A stretch of DNA of 50,663 bases from Azoarcus taiwanensis (GCF_012910885.1 NZ_WTVM01000009.1:1-50663), one strand, 5' to 3'; positions 34,389 through 43,308 are shown, counted from the stretch's first letter. Program-made: numbers and translations. The notes: generated from the letters alone by a model not told the origin.

Positions 34389-35621
34389 GTGAAGAAGCCG
34401 TCAGCCATGTCTTCTGGTCTGATCGTTGTCATCCTGTCGCTGCTGCTCGGCATCCAGCCGATTACCACCGACCTCTACCTACCGGCCTTGCCGGCAATGA
34501 CCGAGGCGCTTGGCGCGCCGGTGGCGATGGGGCAACTGACGCTGAGCGCCTTGCTGCTCGCGTTCGGCGCGTCGCAACTGGTCTGGGGGCCGCTTTCTGA
34601 CCGTTTCGGCCGGCGGCCGATCCTGTTGATCGGGTTGAGCCTGTACATGGTGGCGGCGGTGGGCAGTGCCTTTGCCGGTTCGATGGTGCAGCTTGTGATC
34701 TGGCGGGCGCTGCAGGGTGCCGCGATGGGGGCGTCGGTGATGTGCGCACGGGCGATCGTGCGAGATCTCTATACCCCCGAAGCGGCGGCAAGGGCGATGA
34801 GCAAGGGCTTGTCGGGCCTCGGCGTGATCGCCTTCCTGAGCGCCCCCCTGGGCGGACTGCTGGCGGATTGGTTCGGATGGCGCGCGACGCTGCTGGTGCT
34901 CGCGGTTTTCGGGGCCGGGGTGCTGGCAACGGTCATGCTGCGCTTCGAGGAGACAGTGCGCGAACCCAATCCGCGCGCGCTCAACCCGGGCGTGCTGGTG
35001 TCGGTGTGGGCACATATCCTGTCCCAGCATGCCTTCTGGTCGTTTGCGCTGCTCGCGGCAGCGACTTACGGGGGGCTGTTCACCTTTCTTGCTGCGTCCT
35101 CTTTCGTGCTGATCGAGATCCATGGGGTTTCCAGGACGGGCTATGGATTCTGGATGGCGTCGATGTGCGCAGCCTATCTGCTGGGCACTTTCATGTGTCG
35201 GCGCTGGCTGATTCGCCATGGGATCAGGCGTACGGTTGCCATCGGTGGCGGGTTCTCGATCGTCGGCGGCACGCTTTTCGGGCTGCTCGCGCTGGCCGGG
35301 GTCCACTCCGTGTGGGCGATCATGTTGCCGCACTACCTTTTCATGATTGGGCACGGGGTGCATCAGCCCTGCGGCCAGAGCGGCTCGGTCGCGCCGTTTC
35401 CGCGATCGGCCGGTGCGGCGTCGGCGATGGGCGGATTCCTGATGATGGTCGTGGCCTTCGCGATGGGCATCTGGCTGGGCCGCGCGATGGACGGCACCGT
35501 CTTCCCCCTCGCCAACGGGATGTGGTTCTGGGGTGTGCTCACTGCGGCCGTTGCCTGGCTGCTGGTAGGCCGGACGGTCGATCCGGCGCCTGACCCCGCG
35601 CCCGCGGATGCACGCCGCTGA
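34389..35621 (+). CDS. Bcr/CflA-type multidrug MFS efflux transporter
   Basis: 410-aa inner-membrane drug/H+ antiporter with 12 predicted helices. Seen: family start LLLGIQPITTDLYLPALPAMTEALG (TDLYLPALP is diagnostic), loop 2-3 motif GPLSDRFGRRPILLIG, and motif C-like GLSGLGVIAFLSAPLGGLLADWFGWR. The start may be GTG 34389 or ATG 34407; neither has a strong ribosome site. It lies 12 bp after the MaoC gene. The substrate is unknown. Confidence 0.88.
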   Translation: MKKPSAMSSGLIVVILSLLLGIQPITTDLYLPALPAMTEALGAPVAMGQLTLSALLLAFGASQLVWGPLSDRFGRRPILLIGLSLYMVAAVGSAFAGSMVQLVIWRALQGAAMGASVMCARAIVRDLYTPEAAARAMSKGLSGLGVIAFLSAPLGGLLADWFGWRATLLVLAVFGAGVLATVMLRFEETVREPNPRALNPGVLVSVWAHILSQHAFWSFALLAAATYGGLFTFLAASSFVLIEIHGVSRTGYGFWMASMCAAYLLGTFMCRRWLIRHGIRRTVAIGGGFSIVGGTLFGLLALAGVHSVWAIMLPHYLFMIGHGVHQPCGQSGSVAPFPRSAGAASAMGGFLMMVVAFAMGIWLGRAMDGTVFPLANGMWFWGVLTAAVAWLLVGRTVDPAPDPAPADARR

Positions 35622-35724
35622 GCGATGACAAGAGAGGTCGGGTGACGTAGCGAACGGTTGCTGCAGGGTCAACAACTCGAATGCGGCCTGAGACGAGGGG
35701 CAGGGTGCGTATGGTGGCCGTCCG

Positions 35725-37404
35725 TCACTGCTTTGGCCGTGCGGATTTCTTCAGTCGGTAATCCAGTTGGGGTCGGGTCATGCCTAGCGCGCGGGCGGCA
35801 GCCGAAAGGTTGCCGTTTGCCTTCTGCAGCGCGCACTCGAGCAACTGCCCTTCGAAGGATTCGAGGTCGATACCGCTTTCCAGGATGCGTTGGCACAAAT
35901 CCTCAGCAGGGCGGCCGCCTTCGGTTTCGAGCAGTCCGGCGCTGTCCGGAGATTCATGGGTACGTCCTGAGACCTCGCCGCCAATGAAAAGGTGTTCGGC
36001 TTCGATCGCGCCGTTGTTCGGGCTCAGAATCACACCGCGTTCGATGATGTTTTCGAGTTCGCGGACGTTGCCCGGCCAGTCGTGTCGCTTGAGCGCCTGC
36101 ATCGCGCGCTCGGTCACTCCGGCGATGCGCTTGCCGTGCAGCGTGCAATAGCGGTCCAGCATGGCCTCGACCAGTGGCGGGATGTCGGCGATGCGATCGC
36201 GCAGCGGCGGGATGGTGACTGGATACACGTTCAGCCGATAGAACAGATCGCGGCGAAAGCGACCTTCCTGCACCGCGGTCATGAGATCCACGTTGGTCGC
36301 GGCGACCAACCGGACGTTGATCTTGCGCACGCGTTCGTCGCCGAGACGCTCCAGCTCGCCTTCCTGGACCACGCGCAGGAGCTTTGCCTGGGCAGGCAGG
36401 GGGAGTTCGCCAATCTCGTCGAGAAACAGCGTGCCACCGTCGGCGCGCTCGAACTTGCCGGCGCGCGAGGCGTGTGCACCGGTGTAGGCGCCCCGTTCGA
36501 CACCGAACAGCTCGGATTCGATCAGGTCATGCGGCAGGGCGGCGCAGTTCACCGCGACGAAGGGCGCGGCATTGCGCGGGCTCATCTCGTGAAGTGCACG
36601 CGCGAAGCGCTCCTTGCCGACCCCGGTTTCGCCGAGCAGCATGACCGTGACGTTGGTGTCGGCCGCCTTCTCGATGAGGTCGAAGGCGTGGCGGAAGCCC
36701 GCGGAGGCACCGATCAGGCTCGTGACCTTGCGCGGGCAGTTGAGTGAAGAGCGCAATGTTTCGACCTGTTCGCGCAGTTCCAGGAGCTGGCTGACGATGG
36801 AATCCGCTTCGTAGTAGGGCGTGTAGTCGTCCGCATCCGGCCACTCCTCCACCGGTCGGCCGACGATTCGGCAGTGATTCGTGCCCATCGCCGCGCATTC
36901 GACTTCCTTGAAGAGGATGAACCGCCCCATGAAGCCGGTGGTATAGCCTGAAGCGTAGCCGATCTGCATCCAGCAGACCGGGTGGTGGGCCTGGCCGTGT
37001 TCTTGCAGATGGACCTCTGCCTCCCAGGAGTGCTCCCAGATGAACTCACCGTGAAAGCGCCCGCTGGCCACGTCCATGTCCAGCTTTACGGCCTCTACCT
37101 GGACGCTGCCTTCCAGCATATGCAACTGCGGACCGACCACGAAGGCGTCCTGCTCACTGAAGCCTGCGCGGACCTTCTTTGCCAGCTCTGCGTCACGCAG
37201 GCCGGACGCAAAACCCATGCGGGTGAGTATCCGGCGTGCCTGCTCCGCGCCGACGGATTCGACGAGTTCCTTGCGCAACTCGGCCAGCGCCGCCGCGTGC
37301 ATCAGCACCATCCGGCTTTCGTCCAGCCAGATGAGGCCGTTCTCCGACGAAAAGCGGATCAGGCGTCGCAGATCGGCATTACCGGGGAATCTGATGTCCG
37401 CCAC
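35725..37404 (-). CDS. dmpR: Phenol-responsive sigma-54 activator, DmpR/XylR family
   Basis: 559-aa activator of the phenol genes, triggered directly by aromatic effectors. Domains: XylR_N effector-binding region (1-150), V4R domain with a zinc/effector Cys pattern ([36 protein letters not shown]), B linker, AAA+ domain (Walker [15 protein letters not shown] loop, Walker [11 protein letters not shown]), and Fis-type HTH ([19 protein letters not shown]). Start GTG 37404 has AGGAGG upstream and matches the family N-terminus ([17 protein letters not shown]). It is divergent from the ferredoxin gene and about 1.1 kb from dmpK. Predicted sites are at 37562-37577 and 38391-38406. Confidence 0.9.
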   Translation of the reverse strand: MADIRFPGNADLRRLIRFSSENGLIWLDESRMVLMHAAALAELRKELVESVGAEQARRILTRMGFASGLRDAELAKKVRAGFSEQDAFVVGPQLHMLEGSVQVEAVKLDMDVASGRFHGEFIWEHSWEAEVHLQEHGQAHHPVCWMQIGYASGYTTGFMGRFILFKEVECAAMGTNHCRIVGRPVEEWPDADDYTPYYEADSIVSQLLELREQVETLRSSLNCPRKVTSLIGASAGFRHAFDLIEKAADTNVTVMLLGETGVGKERFARALHEMSPRNAAPFVAVNCAALPHDLIESELFGVERGAYTGAHASRAGKFERADGGTLFLDEIGELPLPAQAKLLRVVQEGELERLGDERVRKINVRLVAATNVDLMTAVQEGRFRRDLFYRLNVYPVTIPPLRDRIADIPPLVEAMLDRYCTLHGKRIAGVTERAMQALKRHDWPGNVRELENIIERGVILSPNNGAIEAEHLFIGGEVSGRTHESPDSAGLLETEGGRPAEDLCQRILESGIDLESFEGQLLECALQKANGNLSAAARALGMTRPQLDYRLKKSARPKQ

Positions 37405-37561
37405 GTGTCCTCCTTCTTGTGTCGCGCTTCGGTCGTGTGATCCGACGTGACGACTCGGGGTCGTCTTCAGGCGATGCGCGCGGTGCATTCTGACACGGAC
37501 TGTCCCGACATGTTCCTCTTCGAGACGCGTTCGCGCAAATGATGAAGCCGGTCGGCGTAAT

Positions 37562-37577
37562 TTCATTTTTTGGTGAA
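37562..37577. promoter_or_regulatory. Possible DmpR upstream activating site for dmpQ
   Basis: TTCATTTTTTGGTGAA: outer TTCA/TGAA inverted repeat, 16 bp like XylR/DmpR sites (TTGATCAATTGATCAA) but only a weak match. Its centre is about 83 bp before the -24 element, the same as for the better site at dmpK, which is the main reason to list it. Confidence 0.4.
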
Positions 37578-37631
37578 TCGCTCCCGGTTCGGTGGGGGGC
37601 GTGCGTCACCAGCAGGCCTGCTATCCTATTG

Positions 37632-37643
37632 AATCTCGAGATT
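37632..37643. promoter_or_regulatory. Palindromic operator candidate AATCTCGAGATT (dmpQ)
   Basis: Perfect 12-bp palindrome ending 9 bp before the -24 element of dmpQ. The core AATCTCGAGA recurs before dmpK and dmpB, and AATCCCGAGA before the dmpC operon. Candidate site for the GntR/FCD regulator at 44469-45191. Confidence 0.6.
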
Positions 37644-37652
37644 TTGGGCAAA

Positions 37653-37668
37653 TGGCACAAAACTTGAT
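37653..37668 (+). promoter_or_regulatory. Sigma-54 promoter candidate of dmpQ
   Basis: TGGCACAAAACTTGAT: strong -24 half (TGGCAC) and TTG at the right distance, but the invariant GC of the -12 half reads GA, so it should be a weak or strictly activator-dependent promoter. Confidence 0.6.
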
Positions 37669-37766
37669 AGCCTGAGCGACGTGAGTTTGGCTTATGCACA
37701 GCCGCAGCCCTCACGAGCAGACCGATCAGGTCCAGAGAAGCCCTCCACGGCGACAAGGATGGAGAC

Positions 37767-38138
37767 ATGGACAAGCGACACTCGATCCACATCGAGCAGA
37801 CCGGCGAGGTGTTCACCTGTGCCGACACACAGAACGTGCTCAGAGGCATGGAAGCACTCGGACGGCGGGGTATTCCCGTAGGCTGCCGGGGCGGAGGCTG
37901 TGGGGTCTGCAAGATCCGCGTCACGTCGGGTGAGTTCAAGGTGCGCAAGATGAGCCGCGCCTACGTCAGCGAGGCGGAAGAGGCCGAGGGCATCGTGCTC
38001 GCCTGCAAGACCTTTCCGCTGAGCGATCTTTCGGTGTCGGTAGTCGGGAAGATGGTCAAGAACCTGACCCGTCCGCTTCAGCCCGCAGGTACGGGCGATC
38101 CGTCTCACTCCCCATCCGGGACCGCGGCGTCCGCCTGA
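37767..38138 (+). CDS. dmpQ: [2Fe-2S] ferredoxin, DmpQ/XylT type
   Basis: 123-aa plant-type ferredoxin. DmpQ/XylT proteins re-reduce the active-site iron of catechol 2,3-dioxygenase after inactivation by substituted catechols. Seen: cluster ligands in GCRGGGCGVCKIRV plus the fourth Cys in VLACKTFP; KMSRAYVSEAEEAEG is typical of the XylT group. The last ~25 residues (PAGTGDPSHSPSGTAASA) are a disordered extension not usual in the family. In Pseudomonas this gene lies between dmpP and dmpB; here it precedes dmpK by 407 bp and has its own promoter region. Confidence 0.87.
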   Translation: MDKRHSIHIEQTGEVFTCADTQNVLRGMEALGRRGIPVGCRGGGCGVCKIRVTSGEFKVRKMSRAYVSEAEEAEGIVLACKTFPLSDLSVSVVGKMVKNLTRPLQPAGTGDPSHSPSGTAASA

Positions 38139-38179
38139 ATCCCTCCGGCCCTCCGATCGGGGCCAACACGACGACCCGT

Positions 38180-38207
38180 CCCCCTCCCAACCTCCCTTTT
38201 GAGGGGG
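38180..38207. repeat. CCCCCTC/GAGGGGG hairpin, likely dispersed intergenic repeat
   Basis: CCCCCTC (38180-38186) pairs with GAGGGGG (38201-38207) around CCAACCTCCCTTTT. The string CCCCTCCCAACCTCCC resembles a short repeat common between genes in GC-rich betaproteobacteria. No T run follows, so termination of dmpQ here is uncertain. Confidence 0.5.
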
Positions 38208-38390
38208 AAGGCGCTGCACCGGCTCCGCACTTGCGCACCGCAGTCGGAACATGCACCAACCCGTTTGATTGCCGGTTTGATAGCCCGTTCGGCACCAGTA
38301 GCCGAGGCGACCTTGTGGGCATGCACTCGCCAAGTCCTTGTTGCAGTGCGAGAAAGCGCCTTCATGAAATGGTGACCTCAATCCAGGCAT

Positions 38391-38406
38391 TTAATCAATT
38401 GATGAA
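38391..38406. promoter_or_regulatory. DmpR/XylR-type upstream activating site for dmpK
   Basis: TTAATCAATTGATGAA matches the inverted-repeat consensus TTGATCAATTGATCAA at 14 of 16 positions. Its centre is about 84 bp before the -24 element, roughly 110 bp before the expected transcript start, within the usual range for this regulator family. Confidence 0.7.
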
Positions 38407-38431
38407 GGAATAGAGGCATTCAATGTTCCGT

Positions 38432-38443
38432 AATCTCGAGAAA
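38432..38443. promoter_or_regulatory. Operator candidate AATCTCGAGAAA (dmpK)
   Basis: Second copy of the AATCTCGAGA motif, between the activator site and the sigma-54 element (39 bp before -24). It is followed by ACTGTA, as is the copy before dmpB. Confidence 0.6.
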
Positions 38444-38482
38444 CTGTATAGATGTCGAGTAACGACAGTCACTTAGGAAAAT

Positions 38483-38498
38483 TGGCACGAAGCTTGTT
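38483..38498 (+). promoter_or_regulatory. Sigma-54 promoter of the dmpKLMNOP operon
   Basis: TGGCACGAAGCTTGTT: perfect TGGCACG -24 half and TTG at correct spacing; the -12 GC reads GT. It lies 48 bp before the dmpK start. Together with the DmpR-type site upstream, this is the expected phenol-inducible promoter. Confidence 0.75.
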
Positions 38499-38545
38499 AG
38501 AGGGTCAGGCACATCGAATCGGTATTCACCTAGACAGGGGCAGGG

Positions 38546-38803
38546 ATGAGCCAGGAAAAAACCACCATGGATCTCTCACGCAAGTTCGTCCGGCTGGTTG
38601 AGCGCAGGGAAGACGGACTCGTCGAATTCGAGTTCTCGATCGGAGACCCGGAGCTCTACGCCGAGATGCTTTTGCCGGCGGACGCCTATGAGGACTTCTG
38701 CCGGATCAATGCGGTGACCGTGCTCGAAGGCGAGCGAGAGGAAGTGGAGCAGGACTCCGGCCTGGGCTGGAGTCTCCACGAGGCCAATACGCGACGCTAT
38801 TGA
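38546..38803 (+). CDS. dmpK: Phenol hydroxylase assembly subunit DmpK
   Basis: 85-aa member of the phenol hydroxylase subunit family (DmpK/P0). It is not part of the active enzyme but helps load iron into the hydroxylase. Seen: FVRLVERREDGLVEFEFSIGDPELYAEMLLP and GLGWSLHEANTRRY. First gene of the hydroxylase operon; GGGGCAGGG lies before the ATG. Confidence 0.92.
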   Translation: MSQEKTTMDLSRKFVRLVERREDGLVEFEFSIGDPELYAEMLLPADAYEDFCRINAVTVLEGEREEVEQDSGLGWSLHEANTRRY

Positions 38804-38873
38804 CGCATCAGGGCGCAGTCGCAGGACCAGACAGTTTCAGGCAGCACCACAACAAGCAAAGAGGAGACATTCA

Positions 38874-39869
38874 ATGCATATCGATTTGCGTACGGTCACG
38901 ATCACACCGCTGCGCCACACCTTTGATCATGTCGCGCGCCGTCTGGGCGCGGACAAGCCGGCCTCCCGCTATCAGGAGGGCACCTACGACATGCAGGCGA
39001 CGGCCAACTTTCACTATCGGCCGACCTGGGATCCGGATCACGAGATCTTCGACGCCAGCCGCAGCGCCATCCGCATGGCCGACTGGTACACCTTCAAGGA
39101 TCCGCGCCAGTTCTACTACGGCGCCTACACCATGGCACGTGCGCGCCAGCAGGACACCGCCGAGTCCAACTTCGACTTCGTCGAGTCGCGCGGCCTGGCC
39201 GAGGCCATGTCGCCCGAACTGGTCCGCACCGTGCTCGACCAGCTGATGCCGCTGCGTCATGTCGCCTGGGGCGCGAACATGAACAACGCCTCGGTCTGTG
39301 CCTACGGCTACGGCACCGCCTTCACCCAGCCGTGCATCTTCCAGGCCATGGACAACCTCGGCATCGCGCAGTACCTGACTCGCATGGGCCTGCTGCTCGG
39401 CGATCAGGAGGCGCTCGACGCCGGACGCAAGGCCTGGCTCGAGGACGATCGCTGGCAGGGGCTGCGGCGCTACGTCGAGGACACCTTCGTGCTCAAGGAC
39501 CCGTTCGAGCTCTTCGTGGCGCAGAACGTGGCGCTCGACGGGCTGATGTACCCGCTGGTGTTCGAGACCATCGTCGATGACGTGTTCGCCTCTCAGGGCG
39601 GTACCGCAGTCGCGATGCTGACCCAGTTCATGACCGAGTGGTCGGCCGAGACCCGCAAGTGGCTCGACGCCACGATGAAAACGGCAGCGGCCGAATCGGA
39701 CGAGAACCGCGCATTGCTCGAGGAATGGACCCGCAAGTGGCGCGACCGTGCCGCCGCCGCCCTGACACCGGTGGCGACGATCGCGCTGGGCGCGAAGGCG
39801 GACGAGGTGGTCGGCGAAGTCACCGAGCAGTTCAACAAGCGGCTGGCCAAGGCCGGTCTTGCGCTCTGA
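38874..39869 (+). CDS. dmpL: Phenol hydroxylase beta subunit DmpL
   Basis: 331-aa non-catalytic beta subunit of the (alpha-beta-gamma)2 hydroxylase. Seen: ferritin-like helical sequence FHYRPTWDPDHEIFDASRSAI, FYYGAYTMARARQQD, DQLMPLRHVAWGANMNNASVCAYGYG. It lacks the paired ExxH iron ligands, as expected for beta. The ribosome site GAGGAGA precedes ATG 38874. Cytoplasmic. Confidence 0.95.
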   Translation: MHIDLRTVTITPLRHTFDHVARRLGADKPASRYQEGTYDMQATANFHYRPTWDPDHEIFDASRSAIRMADWYTFKDPRQFYYGAYTMARARQQDTAESNFDFVESRGLAEAMSPELVRTVLDQLMPLRHVAWGANMNNASVCAYGYGTAFTQPCIFQAMDNLGIAQYLTRMGLLLGDQEALDAGRKAWLEDDRWQGLRRYVEDTFVLKDPFELFVAQNVALDGLMYPLVFETIVDDVFASQGGTAVAMLTQFMTEWSAETRKWLDATMKTAAAESDENRALLEEWTRKWRDRAAAALTPVATIALGAKADEVVGEVTEQFNKRLAKAGLAL

Positions 39870-39881
39870 GGAGACATCGAC

Positions 39882-40151
39882 ATGCCGAACATCATGCTCG
39901 TTCTGCAGGCCAACGAAGAAACCCGCCCCATCGTCGAAGCGGTGGCCGAGGACAACCCGCACGCCCGGGTCGACCATCAACCGGCGATGGTCAAGATCGA
40001 CGCCGAGGACAGGTTGGCGATACGCCGTGAATCCATCGAGGAGAAGCTCGGTCGCCCCTTCGATCTGCAGGAGCTGCACATCAACCTGATTACCTTGTCC
40101 GGCCACATCGACGAAACCGACGACGAGTTCGTGCTGAGCTGGAACAACTGA
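39882..40151 (+). CDS. dmpM: Phenol hydroxylase regulatory (effector) protein DmpM
   Basis: 89-aa cofactor-free effector of the MmoB/DmpM family, which docks on the hydroxylase and is required for turnover. Seen: MPNIMLVLQANEETRPIVEA and LITLSGHIDETDDEFVLSW. It starts 12 bp after dmpL with GAGGAGACATCGAC upstream. Confidence 0.94.
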   Translation: MPNIMLVLQANEETRPIVEAVAEDNPHARVDHQPAMVKIDAEDRLAIRRESIEEKLGRPFDLQELHINLITLSGHIDETDDEFVLSWNN

Positions 40152-40176
40152 ACCAATACCGGAGGAGATACCCGAT

Positions 40177-41730
40177 ATGGACATGAAAGTAGCGAAGAAG
40201 AAGCTCGGCCTCAAGGAGCGCTACAGCCACATGACGCGCGGTCTGGGCTGGGACACGAGCTATCAGTCGATGGACGACGTCTATCCCTATGCCAAGTACG
40301 AGGGCATCAAGATCCACGACTGGGACAAGTGGGAAGACCCTTTCCGCCTGACCATGGATGCCTACTGGAAGTATCAGGCCGAGAAGGAGAAGAAGCTCTA
40401 CGCCATCATCGACGCGTACAACCAGAACAACGGACACCTGTCGGTCACCGATGCGCGCTATCTCAACACGGTCAAGCTCTTCCTCACCGGCGTGAGCCCG
40501 CTCGAGTACATGGCGCATCGTGGCTTCGCCCATGCCGGACGCTCGTTCCCCGGCGCCGGTCCGCGCATCGCCTGCCTGATGCAGTCGCTCGACGAGCTTC
40601 GCCATGCGCAGACCCAGGTCCACGCGATCTCCAACTACAACAAGCACTACAACGGCTTCCACGAGTTCCGCCACATGCACGACAGGGTCTGGTATCTGTC
40701 GGTGCCCAAGAGCTTCTTCGACGACGCCGTGACCGCGGGGCCGTTCGAGTTCATGGTTGCGATCGGCTTCTCGTTCGAGTACGTGCTGACCAACCTGCTG
40801 TTCGTGCCCTTTGTCTCGGGCGCGGCCTACAACGGCGACATGGGCACGATGACCTTCGGCTTCTCCGCCCAGTCGGACGAAGCGCGGCACATGACGCTCG
40901 GCCTCGAGGTGATCAAGTTCATCCTCGAGCAGGATCCGGACAACCTGCCCATCGTGCAGCGCTGGATCGACAAGTGGACCTGGCGTGGCTACCGGGTGCT
41001 CGCACTGGTGGCGATGATGCAGGACTACATGCTGCCCAAGCGGACGATGAGCTGGAAGGAGGCCTGGGAGGTCTATTTCGAGGAGAACGGTGGGGCGCTG
41101 TTCAAGGATCTCGCCCGCTACGGCATCAAGATGCCGGAGTGCGCGAAGACCATCGCCCTCGAGAAGGATCACCTGTCGCATCAGACCTGGGGCACCTTCT
41201 ACAACTACGGCGCGGCTGCCGCCTTCCACACCTGGGTGCCGGACGAGGACGAGATGAACTGGCTGTCGGCCAAGTATCCGTCGAGCTTCGACAAGTACTA
41301 CCGTCCGCGGCTCGAGTACTGGCGCGAACAGGCGGCGCAGGGCAATCGTTTCTACAACAAAACGTTGCCGATGTTGTGCACTACCTGCCAGATCCCGATG
41401 CTGTTCACCGAGCCTGGCGACCCGACCAAGACCTGCTATCGCGAGACTACGTTCAAGGGCGAGAAGTATCACTTCTGCTCCGATCACTGCAAAAAGATCT
41501 TCGACGACGAGCCGGAGAAGTACGTGCAGTCGTGGCTGCCGGTGCATCAGATCTACCAGGGTAACTGCTTCCCCGAGGGCACCGACCCGACCGCCGAAGG
41601 CTTCGATCCGCTGGCGGCGGTGCTGCAGTACTACCACCTGGAGTTCGGGCGCGACAACCTCGACTTCGAGGGTTCTGAGGATCAGAAGAACTTCGACGCC
41701 TGGCGGGGCATGGCGACCCGTAACACCTGA
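40177..41730 (+). CDS. dmpN: Phenol hydroxylase alpha (catalytic) subunit DmpN
   Basis: 517-aa diiron oxygenase subunit that hydroxylates phenol (and often methylphenols) to catechol with O2. Iron ligands: the two carboxylate-His motifs DELRHAQTQ and DEARHMTLG. The C-terminal part carries a YHS/zinc-like segment (CTTCQIPMLF, HFCSDHCKKIF) typical of this subunit. Full family length. The ribosome site GGAGGAG precedes the ATG. Electrons arrive from DmpP. Confidence 0.96.
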   Translation: MDMKVAKKKLGLKERYSHMTRGLGWDTSYQSMDDVYPYAKYEGIKIHDWDKWEDPFRLTMDAYWKYQAEKEKKLYAIIDAYNQNNGHLSVTDARYLNTVKLFLTGVSPLEYMAHRGFAHAGRSFPGAGPRIACLMQSLDELRHAQTQVHAISNYNKHYNGFHEFRHMHDRVWYLSVPKSFFDDAVTAGPFEFMVAIGFSFEYVLTNLLFVPFVSGAAYNGDMGTMTFGFSAQSDEARHMTLGLEVIKFILEQDPDNLPIVQRWIDKWTWRGYRVLALVAMMQDYMLPKRTMSWKEAWEVYFEENGGALFKDLARYGIKMPECAKTIALEKDHLSHQTWGTFYNYGAAAAFHTWVPDEDEMNWLSAKYPSSFDKYYRPRLEYWREQAAQGNRFYNKTLPMLCTTCQIPMLFTEPGDPTKTCYRETTFKGEKYHFCSDHCKKIFDDEPEKYVQSWLPVHQIYQGNCFPEGTDPTAEGFDPLAAVLQYYHLEFGRDNLDFEGSEDQKNFDAWRGMATRNT

Positions 41731-41796
41731 TCGTGGCGCTCCGCTGTCGATGCGGCGGCGGAGCCTGCGGGATGACAAGCACAAAGGAGACAAGAC

Positions 41797-42156
41797 ATGG
41801 CTGTTGCCGCCGTCAAGGAGTACGACTTCGCGCCGCTCGACCGGCACGAGAATTTTCACGGGAACCAGTTGCTGTTCATCGGTTGGGAAGACCACCTGAT
41901 GTTCTGCGCACCGTTCGCCTTTCCGTTTCCGCCGGACATGCCCTTTCGTGCGGTGATCGAGCAAGTGCTGCCGGGTGCTTTCGGTTATCACCCGGACTTT
42001 GCGCAAATCGAGTGGGCCAAGGCCGAGTGGTTCAAGTCCGGCCATCCCTGGCAGCCGGATTTCGACAAGTCGCTGGCCGACAACGGGCTCGGTCACAAGG
42101 ACGTGATCCGCTTCCGCACGCCGGGCCTCACCGGCATCAAGGGTTCCTGCAGCTAA
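41797..42156 (+). CDS. dmpO: Phenol hydroxylase gamma subunit DmpO
   Basis: 119-aa small structural subunit (P4/DmpO). Seen: EYDFAPLDRHENFHGNQLLFIGWEDHLMFCAPFAFPFPPDMPF and the C-terminal TPGLTGIKGSCS, both conserved in the family. It lies 66 bp after dmpN; AAAGGAG precedes the ATG. Confidence 0.94.
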   Translation: MAVAAVKEYDFAPLDRHENFHGNQLLFIGWEDHLMFCAPFAFPFPPDMPFRAVIEQVLPGAFGYHPDFAQIEWAKAEWFKSGHPWQPDFDKSLADNGLGHKDVIRFRTPGLTGIKGSCS

Positions 42157-42223
42157 TCCGGTTGCCGGGTCGACCGCCAGACGCGGCCGGCCCGGTCCGG
42201 TGCGACGCCAAGAGACAAGTGAC

Positions 42224-43279
42224 ATGAGTTACGAACTGACCATCGAGCCCCTGGGCGAGACGATCGAGGTCGAGGAAGGCCAGACCATTCTGGATGCAGC
42301 CCTCAGGGCCGGCATCTGGTTGCCGCATGCCTGTTGCCACGGCCTGTGCGCCACCTGCAAGGTGCAGGTGGTCGACGGTGAAGTCGAGCACGGCGAGGCC
42401 TCGAGCTTCGCCCTGATGGATTTCGAGCGTGACGATGGCAAGACCCTCGCGTGCTGTGCGACGCTGGAAAGCGATGTGGTGATCGAGGCCGAGGTCGATG
42501 AAGACCCCGACGCGCGGTCGATCCCGGTCGAGGATTTCCCGGGGACCATCACGCGCATCGTCGATCTGACCCCCACCATCAAGGCGGTGCACATCGCGCT
42601 CGACAAGCCCATCGACTTTCAGGCCGGGCAATACATCAACTTCACCATTCCCGGCGAGCACGCCACCCGCGCGTTCTCGCTGGCCAACCCGCCGGGTGCC
42701 GGCAGCGAGATCGAACTCAACATCCGCCTCGTCCCCGGCGGCAAGGGCACGACCTGGATTCACGAGCGCCTCGCCGCCGGGGACCGCGTGCAGTTGTCCG
42801 GCCCTTACGGACGCTTCTTCGTCCGGAGATCGGGAGAGGGCGGGGCGTTGTTCATGGCCGGCGGATCCGGGCTGTCGAGCCCACGCTCGATGATTCTGGA
42901 TTTGCTCGCCAGCGGCGACACGCGGCCGATTACGCTGGTCTATGGCCAGCGCACGCGCGCCGAGCTCTACTACCATGAGGAGTTTCTCGCGCTGGCCGAG
43001 GAGCACTCCAACTTCACCTATGTCGCCGCCTTGTCGGACGAGCCGGCCGGGTCGGACTGGAGCGGGTTCCGCGGTTTCGTGCACGAGGCTGCGCGAGACC
43101 ATTTCGACAACGACTTTCGCGGCAACAAGGCCTATCTGTGCGGCCCGCCGGCAATGATCGACGCCTGCATCAACACCCTCATGCAGGGGCGGCTGTTCGA
43201 GAACGACATCTACACCGAGAAGTTCTTTTCGGCCGCCGATGCCCAGCAGGTGCGAAGCCCGTTGTTCAGGCGGATATGA
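42224..43279 (+). CDS. dmpP: Phenol hydroxylase reductase DmpP
   Basis: 351-aa reductase passing electrons from NADH through FAD and a [2Fe-2S] cluster to DmpN. Seen: N-terminal ferredoxin domain (CCHGLCATCKVQV, fourth Cys in LACCATL), FAD-binding RAFSLANPP, NAD-binding FMAGGSGLSSPRSMI and C-terminal CGPPAMIDACINTL. ATG 42224 matches the family start MSYELTIEPLGETIEVEEGQ. Last gene of the hydroxylase operon. Confidence 0.95.
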   Translation: MSYELTIEPLGETIEVEEGQTILDAALRAGIWLPHACCHGLCATCKVQVVDGEVEHGEASSFALMDFERDDGKTLACCATLESDVVIEAEVDEDPDARSIPVEDFPGTITRIVDLTPTIKAVHIALDKPIDFQAGQYINFTIPGEHATRAFSLANPPGAGSEIELNIRLVPGGKGTTWIHERLAAGDRVQLSGPYGRFFVRRSGEGGALFMAGGSGLSSPRSMILDLLASGDTRPITLVYGQRTRAELYYHEEFLALAEEHSNFTYVAALSDEPAGSDWSGFRGFVHEAARDHFDNDFRGNKAYLCGPPAMIDACINTLMQGRLFENDIYTEKFFSAADAQQVRSPLFRRI

Positions 43280-43296
43280 TTTCTGGGTGAGATGTA

Positions 43297-43308
43297 AATC
43301 TCGAGAAA
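43297..43308. promoter_or_regulatory. Operator candidate AATCTCGAGAAA (dmpB)
   Basis: Third copy of the AATCTCGAGA motif, 110 bp before the dmpB start, followed at 9 bp by ACTGTA. No sigma-54 element was seen in this 139-bp gap, so dmpB may also have a sigma-70 promoter or be read from upstream. Confidence 0.6.

Larger units (their letters stand above)
37405..37766. other. Divergent control region dmpR / dmpQ
   Basis: 362 bp. For the rightward gene it holds a possible activator site (37562-37577), the AATCTCGAGATT palindrome (37632-37643) and a -24 type sigma-54 element (37653-37668). On the other side only the dmpR ribosome site (AGGAGG) is clear; no consensus sigma-70 promoter for dmpR was picked out by eye. 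Confidence 0.6.
38139..38545. other. Control region upstream of dmpK
   Basis: 407 bp. In order: a C-rich/G-rich hairpin of a type often dispersed in betaproteobacteria (38180-38207), a stretch without recognised signals, a DmpR-type site (38391-38406), the AATCTCGAGAAA motif (38432-38443) and a sigma-54 element (38483-38498). No small reading frame with good coding character was found. Confidence 0.6.

Noticed and set aside
38453-38467. TGTCGAGTAACGACA as a PEP-CTERM box upstream of dmpK
   Set aside because: It shares only the TGTCGA half, has the wrong length and centre, and lies too close (15 bp) to the -24 element for an activator site.
40090-42225. Long open frame on the minus strand (711 codons) across dmpM-dmpO
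   Set aside because: It mirrors the strongly biased, GC-rich dmp genes. Those have clear domains and ribosome sites; the reverse frame has no recognisable motif and is rich in Arg/His/Val as shadow frames are.
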